From contig CATOJE010000032.1 of NCBI GenBank assembly GCA_951800145.1, forward strand, positions 1 through 38,597: 38,597 nucleotides of DNA, in the 5' to 3' direction. The translations under genes and the position numbers were made by a program. The notes beneath the pieces were generated by a model. It was not told the origin of the DNA and did no database searches. It saw only the letters and a program-made list of their open reading frames with translations. Shown piece after piece: positions 25,298 through 33,310 of this stretch. Position 1 is the stretch's first letter; every line of letters begins with the position of its first letter. Origin of the DNA: an uncultured Lachnospiraceae bacterium (GTDB lineage Bacteria > Bacillota > Clostridia > Lachnospirales > Lachnospiraceae).

Positions 25298-25715
25298 TTC
25301 CAAGTACCCCCTTAAACTTACTCTCGCTTTTTATCTTACCATATTCATATTCCTGGCGCAAGCGATACCCATCGTCCTTTGCCTTACCAGAGGACATATC
25401 CGCCACCCGGATATTCTCATACCCGGCCATCCGCAAGACGTCCTCGTAATTATCACAAGGGGTACAAAAACCCAGCATATCATTAAATATCTTCGCTGCC
25501 TGGTGATCTGGATAGTACTTCTCATATTTCAACATGACTGACTGGATGCTCTTCATATGGTAATCAATGGAAACTTCCTGAAAATATTCACAAGTGTCAT
25601 ACCACTGGTTCACTTTCAGCAGCTCGCCAAACTCACGAACAAACATCTGATCTTTACCCATGATACTCGCCACTACAATGGCTGGCACATTTCCCGCTTT
25701 AAACTCAGGTACCAC
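25266..25715 (-). pseudogene. RelA/SpoT-like domain protein with internal deletion (right copy)
   Basis: The frame contains DHQAAKIFNDMLGFCTPCDN and VADMSSGKAKDDGYR, and then jumps straight to LRQEYEYGKIKSESKFKGVL. Compared with the left copy it lacks the GVHVYF to KEQVGY stretch, i.e. the HYPIEIQ part of the RelA/SpoT-like core. The join falls on a shared GGGTATCG, indicating a microhomology deletion. The part before residue ~60 (MVPEFKAGNVPAIVVASIMG) was probably part of the original gene, but the true start is not seen; the terminator of the neighbouring operon abuts it. Confidence 0.75.
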
Positions 25716-25716
25716 A

Positions 25717-25764
25717 AAAAATCAGGGCATTCCAGACAAAATTCATAAGTCCGGAATGCCCTGA
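25717..25764 (-). terminator. Intrinsic terminator of GGGtGRT operon
   Basis: TCAGGGCATTCCGGAC and GTCTGGAATGCCCTGA form a ~15-bp stem, followed on the minus strand by TTTTTTGTGG. Confidence 0.92.
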
Positions 25765-25788
25765 AATCAAGGGTTTTTCAATATTTAC

Positions 25789-26799
25789 TTAGAACTTCCC
25801 AGCCTCAGCCGCTTCCTGAATGCTAACTGCAACTGCCACAGTCATTCCAACCATAGGATTATTTCCAGCGCCGATGAGACCCATCATCTCCACGTGAGCC
25901 GGAACAGAGGAGGAGCCTGCAAACTGTGCGTCGGAGTGCATACGGCCTAAGGTATCGGTCATACCATAGGAAGCCGGGCCTGCCGCCATGTTATCGGGAT
26001 GCAGGGTACGTCCGGTACCGCCGCCGGAAGCTACAGAGAAATACTTCTTTCCAGCTTCGTTTCTCTCCTTCTTATAGGTGCCGGCTACCGGATGCTGGAA
26101 GCGGGTAGGATTGGTGGAGTTTCCGGTGATGGAAACGTCAACATTCTCCTTCCACATAATCGCCACGCCCTCCGGAACGCTGTTAGCGCCGTAGCAGTTC
26201 ACCTTTGCCCGAAGTCCCTCAGAGTAGGGGATTCTCTCGATCTCCTTTACGGTGTTGGTGTAGGGATCATACTCGGTCTCCACAAAGGTGAAGCCGTTAA
26301 TACGGGAAATGATCTTCGCCGCATCCTTGCCTAAGCCATTTAAGATAACACGCAGGGGTTTTTTGCGAACCTTGTTTGCCTTCTCCGCGATGCCGATGGC
26401 GCCCTCTGCCGCTGCGAAGGACTCATGTCCTGCCAGGAAGCAGAAGCAGTCTGTATCCTCTTCCAGAAGCATCTTACCCAGGTTGCCGTGGCCTAAGCCT
26501 ACCTTACGGGTATCGGCTACAGAGCCTGGAATACAGAATGCCTGTAAGCCCTCGCCGATGGCTGCCGCCGCGTCTGCTGCTCTTCTGCAGTCCTTCTTGA
26601 TGGCGATGGCCGCGCCTACGGTGTATGCCCAGCATGCATTCTCAAAGCAGATCGGCTGGATCTTCTTGATCTGGTCATAAACATTTAAACCGGCGTCTTT
26701 TGTAATTTTCTCCGCTTCTTCCAGGGAAGCGATGCCATAGCTGTTTAATACGCCATTGATTTTATCAATACGTCTCTCATATGATTCGAATAAAGCCAT
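25789..26799 (-). CDS. GGGtGRT family protein
   Basis: A 336-residue protein named for its motif, seen here as ASGGGTGRTLHPDNMAAGPA (~residue 255). Other conserved parts are FLAGHESFAAAEGAIGIAEK and GLIGAGNNPMVGMTVAVAVS. It is found mainly in anaerobic Clostridia and archaea, nearly always next to a NifU-like scaffold, as here. The biochemical role is not known; an Fe-S or redox-cofactor role is inferred from the partner. The ATG has AAGGAGG nine bases upstream and lies 19 bp after the scaffold gene. An intrinsic terminator closes the operon. Confidence 0.9.
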   Translation of the reverse strand: MALFESYERRIDKINGVLNSYGIASLEEAEKITKDAGLNVYDQIKKIQPICFENACWAYTVGAAIAIKKDCRRAADAAAAIGEGLQAFCIPGSVADTRKVGLGHGNLGKMLLEEDTDCFCFLAGHESFAAAEGAIGIAEKANKVRKKPLRVILNGLGKDAAKIISRINGFTFVETEYDPYTNTVKEIERIPYSEGLRAKVNCYGANSVPEGVAIMWKENVDVSITGNSTNPTRFQHPVAGTYKKERNEAGKKYFSVASGGGTGRTLHPDNMAAGPASYGMTDTLGRMHSDAQFAGSSSVPAHVEMMGLIGAGNNPMVGMTVAVAVSIQEAAEAGKF

Positions 26800-26818
26800 C
26801 TTTCACGTCCTCCTTATA

Positions 26819-27511
26819 TCATTCTTTCCGCGGGTCGATAATCTTAACTGCATCCTCTACACGGCCATACTGTCCGCAGGCCTTCTCGTATGCGGTGTTG
26901 GGGTCATCACCCTTCTTGATGAAGTCAGTCATCTTGCCCAGGCTGACAAACTTGTAACCGATGATCTGATCGTCCTTATCAAGGGCGATGCCGGTCACAT
27001 AGCCTTCTGCCATTTCCAGATAACGAGGACCTTTCTTTAAGGTTCCGTACATGGTGCCAACCTGGCTTCTTAAGCCCTTGCCCAGATCCTCCAGACCGGC
27101 GCCAACCGGCAGACCGTCCTCAGAGAATGCACTCTGGGTACGTCCATAAACGATCTGTAAGAACAGCTCTCTCATGGCTGTATTGATTGCATCACATACT
27201 AAATCGGTATTTAACGCTTCCATTACCGTTAAGCCTGGAAGAATTTCAGCTGCCATCGCTGCGGAGTGAGTCATACCAGAACATCCAATGGTTTCTACCA
27301 GCGCCTCCTGAATGATGCCTTCCTTTACATTCAGGGTCAGCTTACAGGCACCCTGCTGAGGAGCACACCAGCCAATGCCGTGTGTCAGACCGGAGATGTC
27401 TTTTACTTCTTTTGCCTGAACCCATTTTGCCTCTTCTGGGATTGGAGCACAGCCATGATGCACGCCCTGCGCTACCGTACACATTTCTTCAACTTCTTTT
27501 GAATAAATCAT
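26819..27511 (-). CDS. NifU-like iron-sulfur cluster scaffold protein (GGGtGRT partner)
   Basis: A 230-residue protein with a NifU/IscU-like N-terminal portion: LTLNVKEGIIQEALVETIGC, SGMTHSAAMAAEILPG, and a C-terminal cysteine in EKACGQYGRVEDAVKI. It is annotated in Clostridia as an Fe-S assembly scaffold paired with GGGtGRT proteins. The ATG at 27511 follows GAAAGGAG. The upstream 177 bp to MATE contains a TGTAGA-N5-TCTACA palindrome (27644-27660). Confidence 0.85.
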   Translation of the reverse strand: MIYSKEVEEMCTVAQGVHHGCAPIPEEAKWVQAKEVKDISGLTHGIGWCAPQQGACKLTLNVKEGIIQEALVETIGCSGMTHSAAMAAEILPGLTVMEALNTDLVCDAINTAMRELFLQIVYGRTQSAFSEDGLPVGAGLEDLGKGLRSQVGTMYGTLKKGPRYLEMAEGYVTGIALDKDDQIIGYKFVSLGKMTDFIKKGDDPNTAYEKACGQYGRVEDAVKIIDPRKE

Positions 27512-27643
27512 GTGTCAAAACTCCTTTCAAATATGTAGTTTTCTGATAATGCTTTCGTATGGCAGTGATCGATCTGACCCAGCCAAGCAGCGGGCAGTTC
27601 GTTAAATATATCACATCATACCTTTCCTTATTTTCTCATAAAA

Positions 27644-27668
27644 TGTAGATTTCGTCTACACTTTTTTT
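27644..27668. promoter_or_regulatory. Short palindrome with T-tract upstream of NifU-like gene
   Basis: TGTAGA-TTTCG-TCTACA followed by CTTTTTTT on the plus strand. No plus-strand gene ends here, so it may be an operator for the minus-strand NifU-like/GGGtGRT operon rather than a terminator. Confidence 0.3.
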
Positions 27669-27688
27669 GTATAAATTATGCACAAAAA

Positions 27689-29026
27689 TTACCCAAGTCT
27701 CTTCATCTCCCACAGGTAGTAGAGGAAGAACACAACCCCCTTCACAATGCTGGAGATGGAAAAGGCCCACCAAATCCCATCCAGGCCCAAGACAGGCCCG
27801 AGAACCATGGCCAGAGGAATCCTGGCGGATGTAAGGAGGATGGTAAGCACCGAGCACTGGAACGTCTTTCCCAAACCGGAAAGGGCCCCCACAGTCATCA
27901 GCTCCACACACATAAACAGCTGGGAAAAGCCCAGCACCTTAAGGTAAGACATTCCCAGAGGAATTACCTCCTCCTCCCGGATAAATAATGAGAATACCGG
28001 CCGGCTTCCAAAGATCAGCACAGCGGTGGTAAAGCAGCCCCACACGCCGATAATCAGCGCTGCCGTCAAATATCCCCGCTTTACCCGTTCATACCGCTTT
28101 CCTCCATAGTTCTGCCCCACAAAGGCGTTAATGGCTGTGCCGAAGCCCTCCGCCGCCATCCAGGAGATGGACTCGATCTGGCTGCCCACCCTCTGGGCCG
28201 CGACTGCATTGTCCCCCCAGGCCGCGATAAAACGGGTCAATATCATGGAGATCATGCAGTAAATCATGTTCTGAACCCCTGCCGGGAGCCCGATCCGGAT
28301 GATCACCTGGTAAATTCGTGCTGGTATCTGCTTTCTCATATGGATGTGAGAAAAGAGCACCTCATCCTTTCCGGAGGCTAAGATCAGTACAAGGGCCACG
28401 ATTCCCTGGGAGGACACCGTGGCAATCGCAGCCCCCGCCGCTTCCAGCCTTGGGAATGGCCCCAGCCCAAAGATTAAGATGGGATCCAGCAGGATATTTG
28501 TCCCCATACCAATACAGTTGGCCAGAAATGGCGTCCGGCTGTTTCCCGCTGCCGTGTAAAGCCCGGTCAGGGTCTGACTCAGGAAGGAGAACACGATGAG
28601 TCCGCAGGCGATCCGCAAATAGCAGATCCCGTCCTCCACGATTTTAGGGCTGCTCAGTCCGAAAAACCCGATCAGCGGCCTGGCAAAGAGATTGGTGATC
28701 AGCGCAAAGGAGGCTGCCAAACATAAGGTGAGCCAGATGGCTCCTGCCCCATAGCTTCCAGCCTCCTCCAGGTTTCCCTCCCCGATGGAATGGGCCGCCT
28801 TAATCTGCCCTCCCATCTTGGCGATTGTCACCAGACCAGAGGACAGCCAGGTATACATCCCGGCTGCCCCCACTGCCGCCACTGCGCCGCTTCCCACACG
28901 TCCGATCCAGGCCATATCCGTCAGGCTGTAAGCCGTCTGAACCAGAGATGTGGCCATAATAGGAACCGCCAGTGTTGTCAATGAATGGAGAATTCTTCCA
29001 TTCAGCAAGTCAATATTTTGCTTCAT
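27689..29026 (-). CDS. MATE family efflux transporter
   Basis: A 445-residue protein with about twelve membrane helices in two similar halves. The start (LTTLAVPIMATSLVQTAYSL then TDMAWIGRVGSGAVAAVG) is characteristic of the NorM/DinF-type MATE family, Na+ or H+ antiporters that export cationic compounds. The GAGGT ribosome site lies nearer to a 4-codon mini-ORF (ATGAAACAGATATGA) whose stop overlaps the MATE ATG, so translation may be coupled. The substrate is unknown and no regulator adjoins it. Confidence 0.92.
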   Translation of the reverse strand: MKQNIDLLNGRILHSLTTLAVPIMATSLVQTAYSLTDMAWIGRVGSGAVAAVGAAGMYTWLSSGLVTIAKMGGQIKAAHSIGEGNLEEAGSYGAGAIWLTLCLAASFALITNLFARPLIGFFGLSSPKIVEDGICYLRIACGLIVFSFLSQTLTGLYTAAGNSRTPFLANCIGMGTNILLDPILIFGLGPFPRLEAAGAAIATVSSQGIVALVLILASGKDEVLFSHIHMRKQIPARIYQVIIRIGLPAGVQNMIYCMISMILTRFIAAWGDNAVAAQRVGSQIESISWMAAEGFGTAINAFVGQNYGGKRYERVKRGYLTAALIIGVWGCFTTAVLIFGSRPVFSLFIREEEVIPLGMSYLKVLGFSQLFMCVELMTVGALSGLGKTFQCSVLTILLTSARIPLAMVLGPVLGLDGIWWAFSISSIVKGVVFFLYYLWEMKRLG

Positions 29027-29054
29027 ATCTGTTTCATACTACCTCTTATATTTT

Positions 29055-29099
29055 GTAACAGTTCAGACGGGGCATCTTCTTGCCCGTCTGAACTGTTAC
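29055..29099. repeat. Near-perfect palindrome between MATE and aspS
   Basis: GTAACAGTTCAGACGGG and CCCGTCTGAACTGTTAC form a 17-bp stem with an ~11-base loop. There is no U-tract on the minus strand, so it does not look like a normal terminator for aspS. Its end sequence is reminiscent of, but not identical to, the GTTACTGTTC ends of the dispersed repeat family. Confidence 0.75.
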
Positions 29100-29166
29100 T
29101 ATATTTTCTCAAGTGCTCTCTCGTTCCCTTAGGAACGATCACCTCTTTGGCAGCGCTGGCCTGTGG

Positions 29167-30957
29167 CTATTCCTCTTCCTCCGCCACAGCGATCCCCAGC
29201 TCCTCCAGCTGTTTTTCATCCACAGGGGCCGGCGCCTCGCTCATCAGGCAGGAGGCATCCTTAACCTTGGGGAATGCGATTACATCCCGGATACTGTCTG
29301 CTCCTACCATCCACATCACTACCCGGTCCAGGCCGTAGGCCAGCCCCGCGTGAGGCGGAACCCCGTACTTAAAGGCCTCTAACAGAAAGCCAAACTGCTC
29401 ATTAGCCCGCTCCGGGGTAAAGCCCAGCACCTCAAACATCTTAGACTGAATGTCCGCCTGATGGATGCGGACCGAGCCGCCGCCTAATTCTGTCCCATTT
29501 AACACGATATCATAGGCCTTTGCCCGCACTGCGCCAGGATCTGTATCAAGCAGCGCCAGATCCTCATCCATGGGCATGGTAAATGGATGATGCTTTGCCA
29601 CATACCGGTCCTCCTCCTCCGAATACTCCAGAAGGGGGAACTCCGTCACCCACAAAAACTTCCAGGAATCCTTAGGAATCATATCCAGCTGTCTGGCCAC
29701 CTCCAGGCGGAGAGCGCCTAATACATTGAACACCAAGTCATTCTTATCTGCCGCAAACAGCAGAAGATCCCCTGCCTTTCCTCCCATAGCATCCACCAGG
29801 GCAGCCAGCTGCTCCGGAGTCATGAATTTGGCAAAGGAGGATTTATAAGAGCCGTCTGGCTGAATGGCCAGATAAGCCAGCCCTTTGGCCCCATAGCCCT
29901 TGGCAAACTCCACCAGGGCGTCGATTTTCTTTCTGGGCATCCCGGCCTGTCCCTCCACACAGAGGCCTCTTACAGAGCCCCCTTGTTCCAGGGCGCCCTT
30001 AAATACAGCAAACTCGCAGTCCCTCACTGCCTGGGACACATCCTTAAGCTCCATGCCGAACCGCATGTCCGGCTTATCGGAGCCAAAGCGTTCCATGGCC
30101 TCCTTCCAGGTCAGCCTGGGAAGCGGGAGGGCGATGTCCACATTGCAGATTTCCTTAAACAGCCTCTGAATCAGACGCTCATTTACCTCCATCACGTCCT
30201 CTTCATTCACAAAGGAAAGCTCCATGTCAATCTGGGTAAACTCCGGCTGGCGGTCCGCCCGCAGATCCTCATCCCGATAGCATCTGGCCAGCTGGAAGTA
30301 ACGGTCATAGCCGGAACACATTAAAAGCTGCTTAAACAGCTGGGGAGACTGGGGAAGGGCATAGAAGGATCCCGGATGAACCCGGCTGGGAACCAGGTAA
30401 TCTCTCGCCCCCTCCGGCGTACTCTTAATCAAGGTCGGCGTTTCGATCTCCAGAAAGCCCTCCTCTGCCAGAAAAGCCCGGGTCAGGATGGCTGCCTGGC
30501 TCCTGGTCATAATATTCCTCTGAATATCCGGCCTGCGCAGATCCAGATAGCGGTACTTTAGCCGCAGCTCCTCCTTGGTCTTAGAATTCTCCTCGATGGG
30601 GAAGGGCGGGGTCTCTGACTCTGCCAGGATCCGCAGGCCCTTAGCCCGGACCTCGATGGCGCCGGTTTTCAGATTGGGGTTGGCTGCGCCGGAACGGGCC
30701 TCCACCTGTCCGGTGACCGCGATAACAAACTCACTCCGAAGCCGCTCTGCCTTGCCAAAGCTTTCCGCACCGCAGTCGTTCTCCTCAAAGATCAGCTGGA
30801 GGATACCCGTGCGATCCCGCAGATCCACAAAGATGATTCCCCCTTTATTCCTGCTCTTCTGCACCCATCCCATCACGGTGACTTCCTGTCCGATATTCCC
30901 CTCAGACAGCTCTGCGCACCGGTGGGAACGCTTTAATCCTGTCATTGACTCTGCCAT
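29167..30957 (-). CDS. aspS: Aspartyl-tRNA synthetase
   Basis: A 596-residue bacterial-type AspRS. The N-terminal OB-fold anticodon domain (GWVQKSRNKGGIIFVDLRDR) is followed by class II motif 2 (RCYRDEDLRADRQPEFTQID), the flipping-loop QSPQLFKQLL, the bacterial GAD insertion (residues ~300-420), and motif 3 GLAYGLDRVVMWM. The ATG at 30957 has AAGGAG upstream; the frame is open to 31008. It is the second gene after hisS (72-bp gap), the order common in Firmicutes. Whether it is strict AspRS or also charges tRNA-Asn cannot be decided here. Confidence 0.97.
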   Translation of the reverse strand: MAESMTGLKRSHRCAELSEGNIGQEVTVMGWVQKSRNKGGIIFVDLRDRTGILQLIFEENDCGAESFGKAERLRSEFVIAVTGQVEARSGAANPNLKTGAIEVRAKGLRILAESETPPFPIEENSKTKEELRLKYRYLDLRRPDIQRNIMTRSQAAILTRAFLAEEGFLEIETPTLIKSTPEGARDYLVPSRVHPGSFYALPQSPQLFKQLLMCSGYDRYFQLARCYRDEDLRADRQPEFTQIDMELSFVNEEDVMEVNERLIQRLFKEICNVDIALPLPRLTWKEAMERFGSDKPDMRFGMELKDVSQAVRDCEFAVFKGALEQGGSVRGLCVEGQAGMPRKKIDALVEFAKGYGAKGLAYLAIQPDGSYKSSFAKFMTPEQLAALVDAMGGKAGDLLLFAADKNDLVFNVLGALRLEVARQLDMIPKDSWKFLWVTEFPLLEYSEEEDRYVAKHHPFTMPMDEDLALLDTDPGAVRAKAYDIVLNGTELGGGSVRIHQADIQSKMFEVLGFTPERANEQFGFLLEAFKYGVPPHAGLAYGLDRVVMWMVGADSIRDVIAFPKVKDASCLMSEAPAPVDEKQLEELGIAVAEEEE

Positions 30958-31029
30958 GATTTTTCTCTCCTTTTCCTCATCGTCCTGGCCTGGCCGCTCC
31001 TCCTGCAAAGCAGCCTTCCGCTCTGAAGT

Positions 31030-32301
31030 TTACTTTTTCAAAGCATCCTTATAAAATTCACGGAACTCTCCATAGCCTTCCTTTTGCAGCTGCTCCTTCT
31101 GGAACTTTTTATTCTTATTCATCTGGGCGATTAATACCTGTACACCCGCCTTCCGCTCTGCTGCGGCTTCCTTCATAACCTGGCTTAATACCTCCTGGCT
31201 GACGCCCTTTTCGAACAGATAGGCCTTCCTGGCCTGCTCTCCCGGCACTGCGAAATTCTGATCCATTAAAATCGTCACAATCCGCTCAAAGCCAATGGAG
31301 AAGCCGCAGGCCGGAGTCTCCGTGCCGGTAAACTTCCCGATCATCTTATCATACCGGCCGCCCCCTGCCACGGATCCGCCGAAGCCCTCCATGGAAACCT
31401 CGAAGATAGTGCCGGTGTAATAGGACATGCCCCGCACCAGGGTGGGATCAAAGGCCAGGGTAAAGCTGGTCTCCGCCACGCTGGTCACGGTATCCATGAT
31501 ATGGGCCAGATTCTCCGTCACCTCCGGCGCCAGCGCCCCTGCCGCCGCAAGAGCTTCTCCCATCCTCCGAACGCCCTCCGCGTCCCTTCCGTAATCCGAG
31601 AACAGGGCCAGATACTTCTTAACCGCCTCCGAATCATACCCCATCTCCAGAAGCTCCGCCTCCACTCCCTCCATGCCGATCTTATCCATCTTGTCCAGGG
31701 TAATGAAGATCGGGTCATAGCTCTCCTCCGGGAAGCCGCAGTAGGCTGCCATGCCCTTTAGGATCCCCCGGTCATTGATCCGGACTGTAAATGCATTACC
31801 AGGGCAGATCCTCCCCAGGGCCGTGGTGGTAGCCAAAATCAGCTCGATCTCCGCCAGGCAGGTAGGATCCCCTAAAATGTCAATATCGCACTGTACAAAC
31901 TGGCGGAAGCGCCCCTTCTGAGGCCGGTCCGCCCTCCACACGCTTCCCATCTGCAGCGCCTTAAATGGCGAGGGAAGGTTCGCTCCATTAGCGGCGTAAT
32001 ATCTGGAAAGAGGCAGAGTCAGGTCATAGCGGAGTCCCCCGTCTACCACCTGGTCCTCTGTCTGGGCCCCTGCCACATCCAGCTTATCCCCCCGCTTTAA
32101 AATCTTAAAAATCAGTTTTTCATTATCCCCGCCCTGCTTACTGGTAAGATTTTCGATGTGCTCCACACAGGGCGTTTCAATCTGGGAAAAGCCAAACTGC
32201 TTATATGTCTCCTTGATCTGGTTCATTACATAGTCCCGGATCTGCATCTCCGCAGGCAGGACATCCCGCATGCCGGTAACCGGCTTCTTCTTTAATGCCA
32301 T
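31030..32301 (-). CDS. hisS: Histidyl-tRNA synthetase
   Basis: A 423-residue class II HisRS. Visible motifs: GMRDVLPAEMQIRDYV at the N-terminus, motif 2 region RADRPQKGRFRQFVQCDIDI, the HisRS-specific RGMSYYTGTIFEVS and GGGRYDKMIG, and motif 3 GFSIGFERIV, followed by the anticodon-binding domain. The ATG at 32301 follows GGAG. It heads the hisS-aspS operon from a consensus sigma-A promoter at 32356-32384. I saw no T-box leader; the 5' leader is only about 45-50 nt. Confidence 0.97.
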   Translation of the reverse strand: MALKKKPVTGMRDVLPAEMQIRDYVMNQIKETYKQFGFSQIETPCVEHIENLTSKQGGDNEKLIFKILKRGDKLDVAGAQTEDQVVDGGLRYDLTLPLSRYYAANGANLPSPFKALQMGSVWRADRPQKGRFRQFVQCDIDILGDPTCLAEIELILATTTALGRICPGNAFTVRINDRGILKGMAAYCGFPEESYDPIFITLDKMDKIGMEGVEAELLEMGYDSEAVKKYLALFSDYGRDAEGVRRMGEALAAAGALAPEVTENLAHIMDTVTSVAETSFTLAFDPTLVRGMSYYTGTIFEVSMEGFGGSVAGGGRYDKMIGKFTGTETPACGFSIGFERIVTILMDQNFAVPGEQARKAYLFEKGVSQEVLSQVMKEAAAERKAGVQVLIAQMNKNKKFQKEQLQKEGYGEFREFYKDALKK

Positions 32302-32355
32302 TCTCTTTCTCCATTTATCATTTCTTATTTTAATCCTGTGGCTTACTCACATGTC

Positions 32356-32384
32356 ATTATAATTTTTGCGAAACAAGATGTCAA
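32356..32384 (-). promoter_or_regulatory. Consensus sigma-A promoter of hisS-aspS
   Basis: On the minus strand TTGACA (32379-32384), a 17-bp spacer and TATAAT (32356-32361), a perfect match to the consensus. It lies about 55 bases upstream of the hisS ATG. Confidence 0.92.
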
Positions 32385-32410
32385 GCGTTGTATGTGACTG
32401 TACAAATATC

Positions 32411-32452
32411 TGGTTTCCCTGCGGCCTTCACTCACAGTCATCTGTCCCTGTA
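32411..32452. repeat. Dispersed repeat, copy E, overlapping the end of the zinc-ribbon gene
   Basis: GGTTTCCCTGCGGCCTTCAC then TCACAGTCATCTGTCCCTGT aligns with the left half of copy C (18798-18877). It includes the stop codon and last codons of the gene at 32428-33261, which suggests the repeat supplied its C-terminal residues. Confidence 0.45.
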
Positions 32453-33261
32453 TCTTCTCCGCTCAGCCCCTTCAATAATTTACGAGTCACTGGTAATTCC
32501 ACAGGTGTTGGCTGTGATTTTTCAGGCTCTTCTTTAGATTCTGTGGGCTCATTCTGTAGTTTTGCAGACTCCTTCTGCGATTCTGTAAATCCGTCCGGCT
32601 CCCCATTCTCATCATCCGCAGCCCCGGCTGTCTGACTCTCTTTAAAGGACGTGTTTCCTGCCTGTGATGACTCCGTCCGCAGGGCAGTCTCTCGCTCCTT
32701 CGGCGGTTCCGTCAAAAGCCTGCTCCATGCGATCCACAGAATCATCCCGGCAATAACAAAAAGGACAGCCAGGCCCCCCGCGGCACTCCTCCTTCCCGCC
32801 GCCTGCTCCGCCCTCTGGCAAAGCTGGATTATATCCGTATAGGCTGTCTCCTTAAGAGTATTTTGAGGAATCAGAATCTTTGCCTTCTCATATAATGCCT
32901 CTGCCTTTTCCCTCCAGAGGCGAATCCAAAGGAGAGACCTTCGGCCTGCTGTTTTCCCTGCCCCAAAAGCAACCTGAGACTTGATGAAGAGCAATGCCTC
33001 CAAAATTGATTTTCCATCATTTCCAAAGACAAAATTTTGGATCAGCATCTCCTTTCGCTTCTCTGCTATCTTTCGCTCCGATGCCTTTCCTGCAGCATCA
33101 CAAATCAGCTTATCATACTCTTCCAGTTCCTCGATAAATGCCCGCAACGATGGTGAAATGCCCTTAAGATCCATAACATGGCCGCACCTTGGACAAATTA
33201 CGGTGGTATCAGAAAACTCCCTTTTACAAACCGGGCATCTTACTGCTTCGTTACCTTTCAT
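32428..33261 (-). CDS. Zinc-ribbon membrane protein, unknown function
   Basis: A 277-residue protein. An N-terminal zinc ribbon (CPVC at 9-12, CPRCG at 23-27) is followed by a ~120-residue helical cytosolic region, one membrane helix (~162-180, LAVLFVIAGMILWIAWS), and an acidic, Ser/Glu-rich external tail. This topology resembles Clostridial zinc-ribbon single-pass proteins of unknown role. It follows the lipoprotein gene at 33311 by 49 bp in the same direction. The C-terminus overlaps a dispersed repeat. Confidence 0.7.
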   Translation of the reverse strand: MKGNEAVRCPVCKREFSDTTVICPRCGHVMDLKGISPSLRAFIEELEEYDKLICDAAGKASERKIAEKRKEMLIQNFVFGNDGKSILEALLFIKSQVAFGAGKTAGRRSLLWIRLWREKAEALYEKAKILIPQNTLKETAYTDIIQLCQRAEQAAGRRSAAGGLAVLFVIAGMILWIAWSRLLTEPPKERETALRTESSQAGNTSFKESQTAGAADDENGEPDGFTESQKESAKLQNEPTESKEEPEKSQPTPVELPVTRKLLKGLSGEDTGTDDCE

Positions 33262-33310
33262 CTGTCCACTCCCTTCTCTTGGTGCGCGCCGATCTTGCCT
33301 CCATCCGATT

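Noticed and set aside
29055-29099. Intrinsic terminator for aspS
   Set aside because: Excellent stem but no U-tract on the minus strand, so annotated as a palindrome only.
32302-32355. T-box riboswitch ahead of hisS
   Set aside because: The leader from the mapped promoter is only ~50 nt, too short, and has no T-box sequence.
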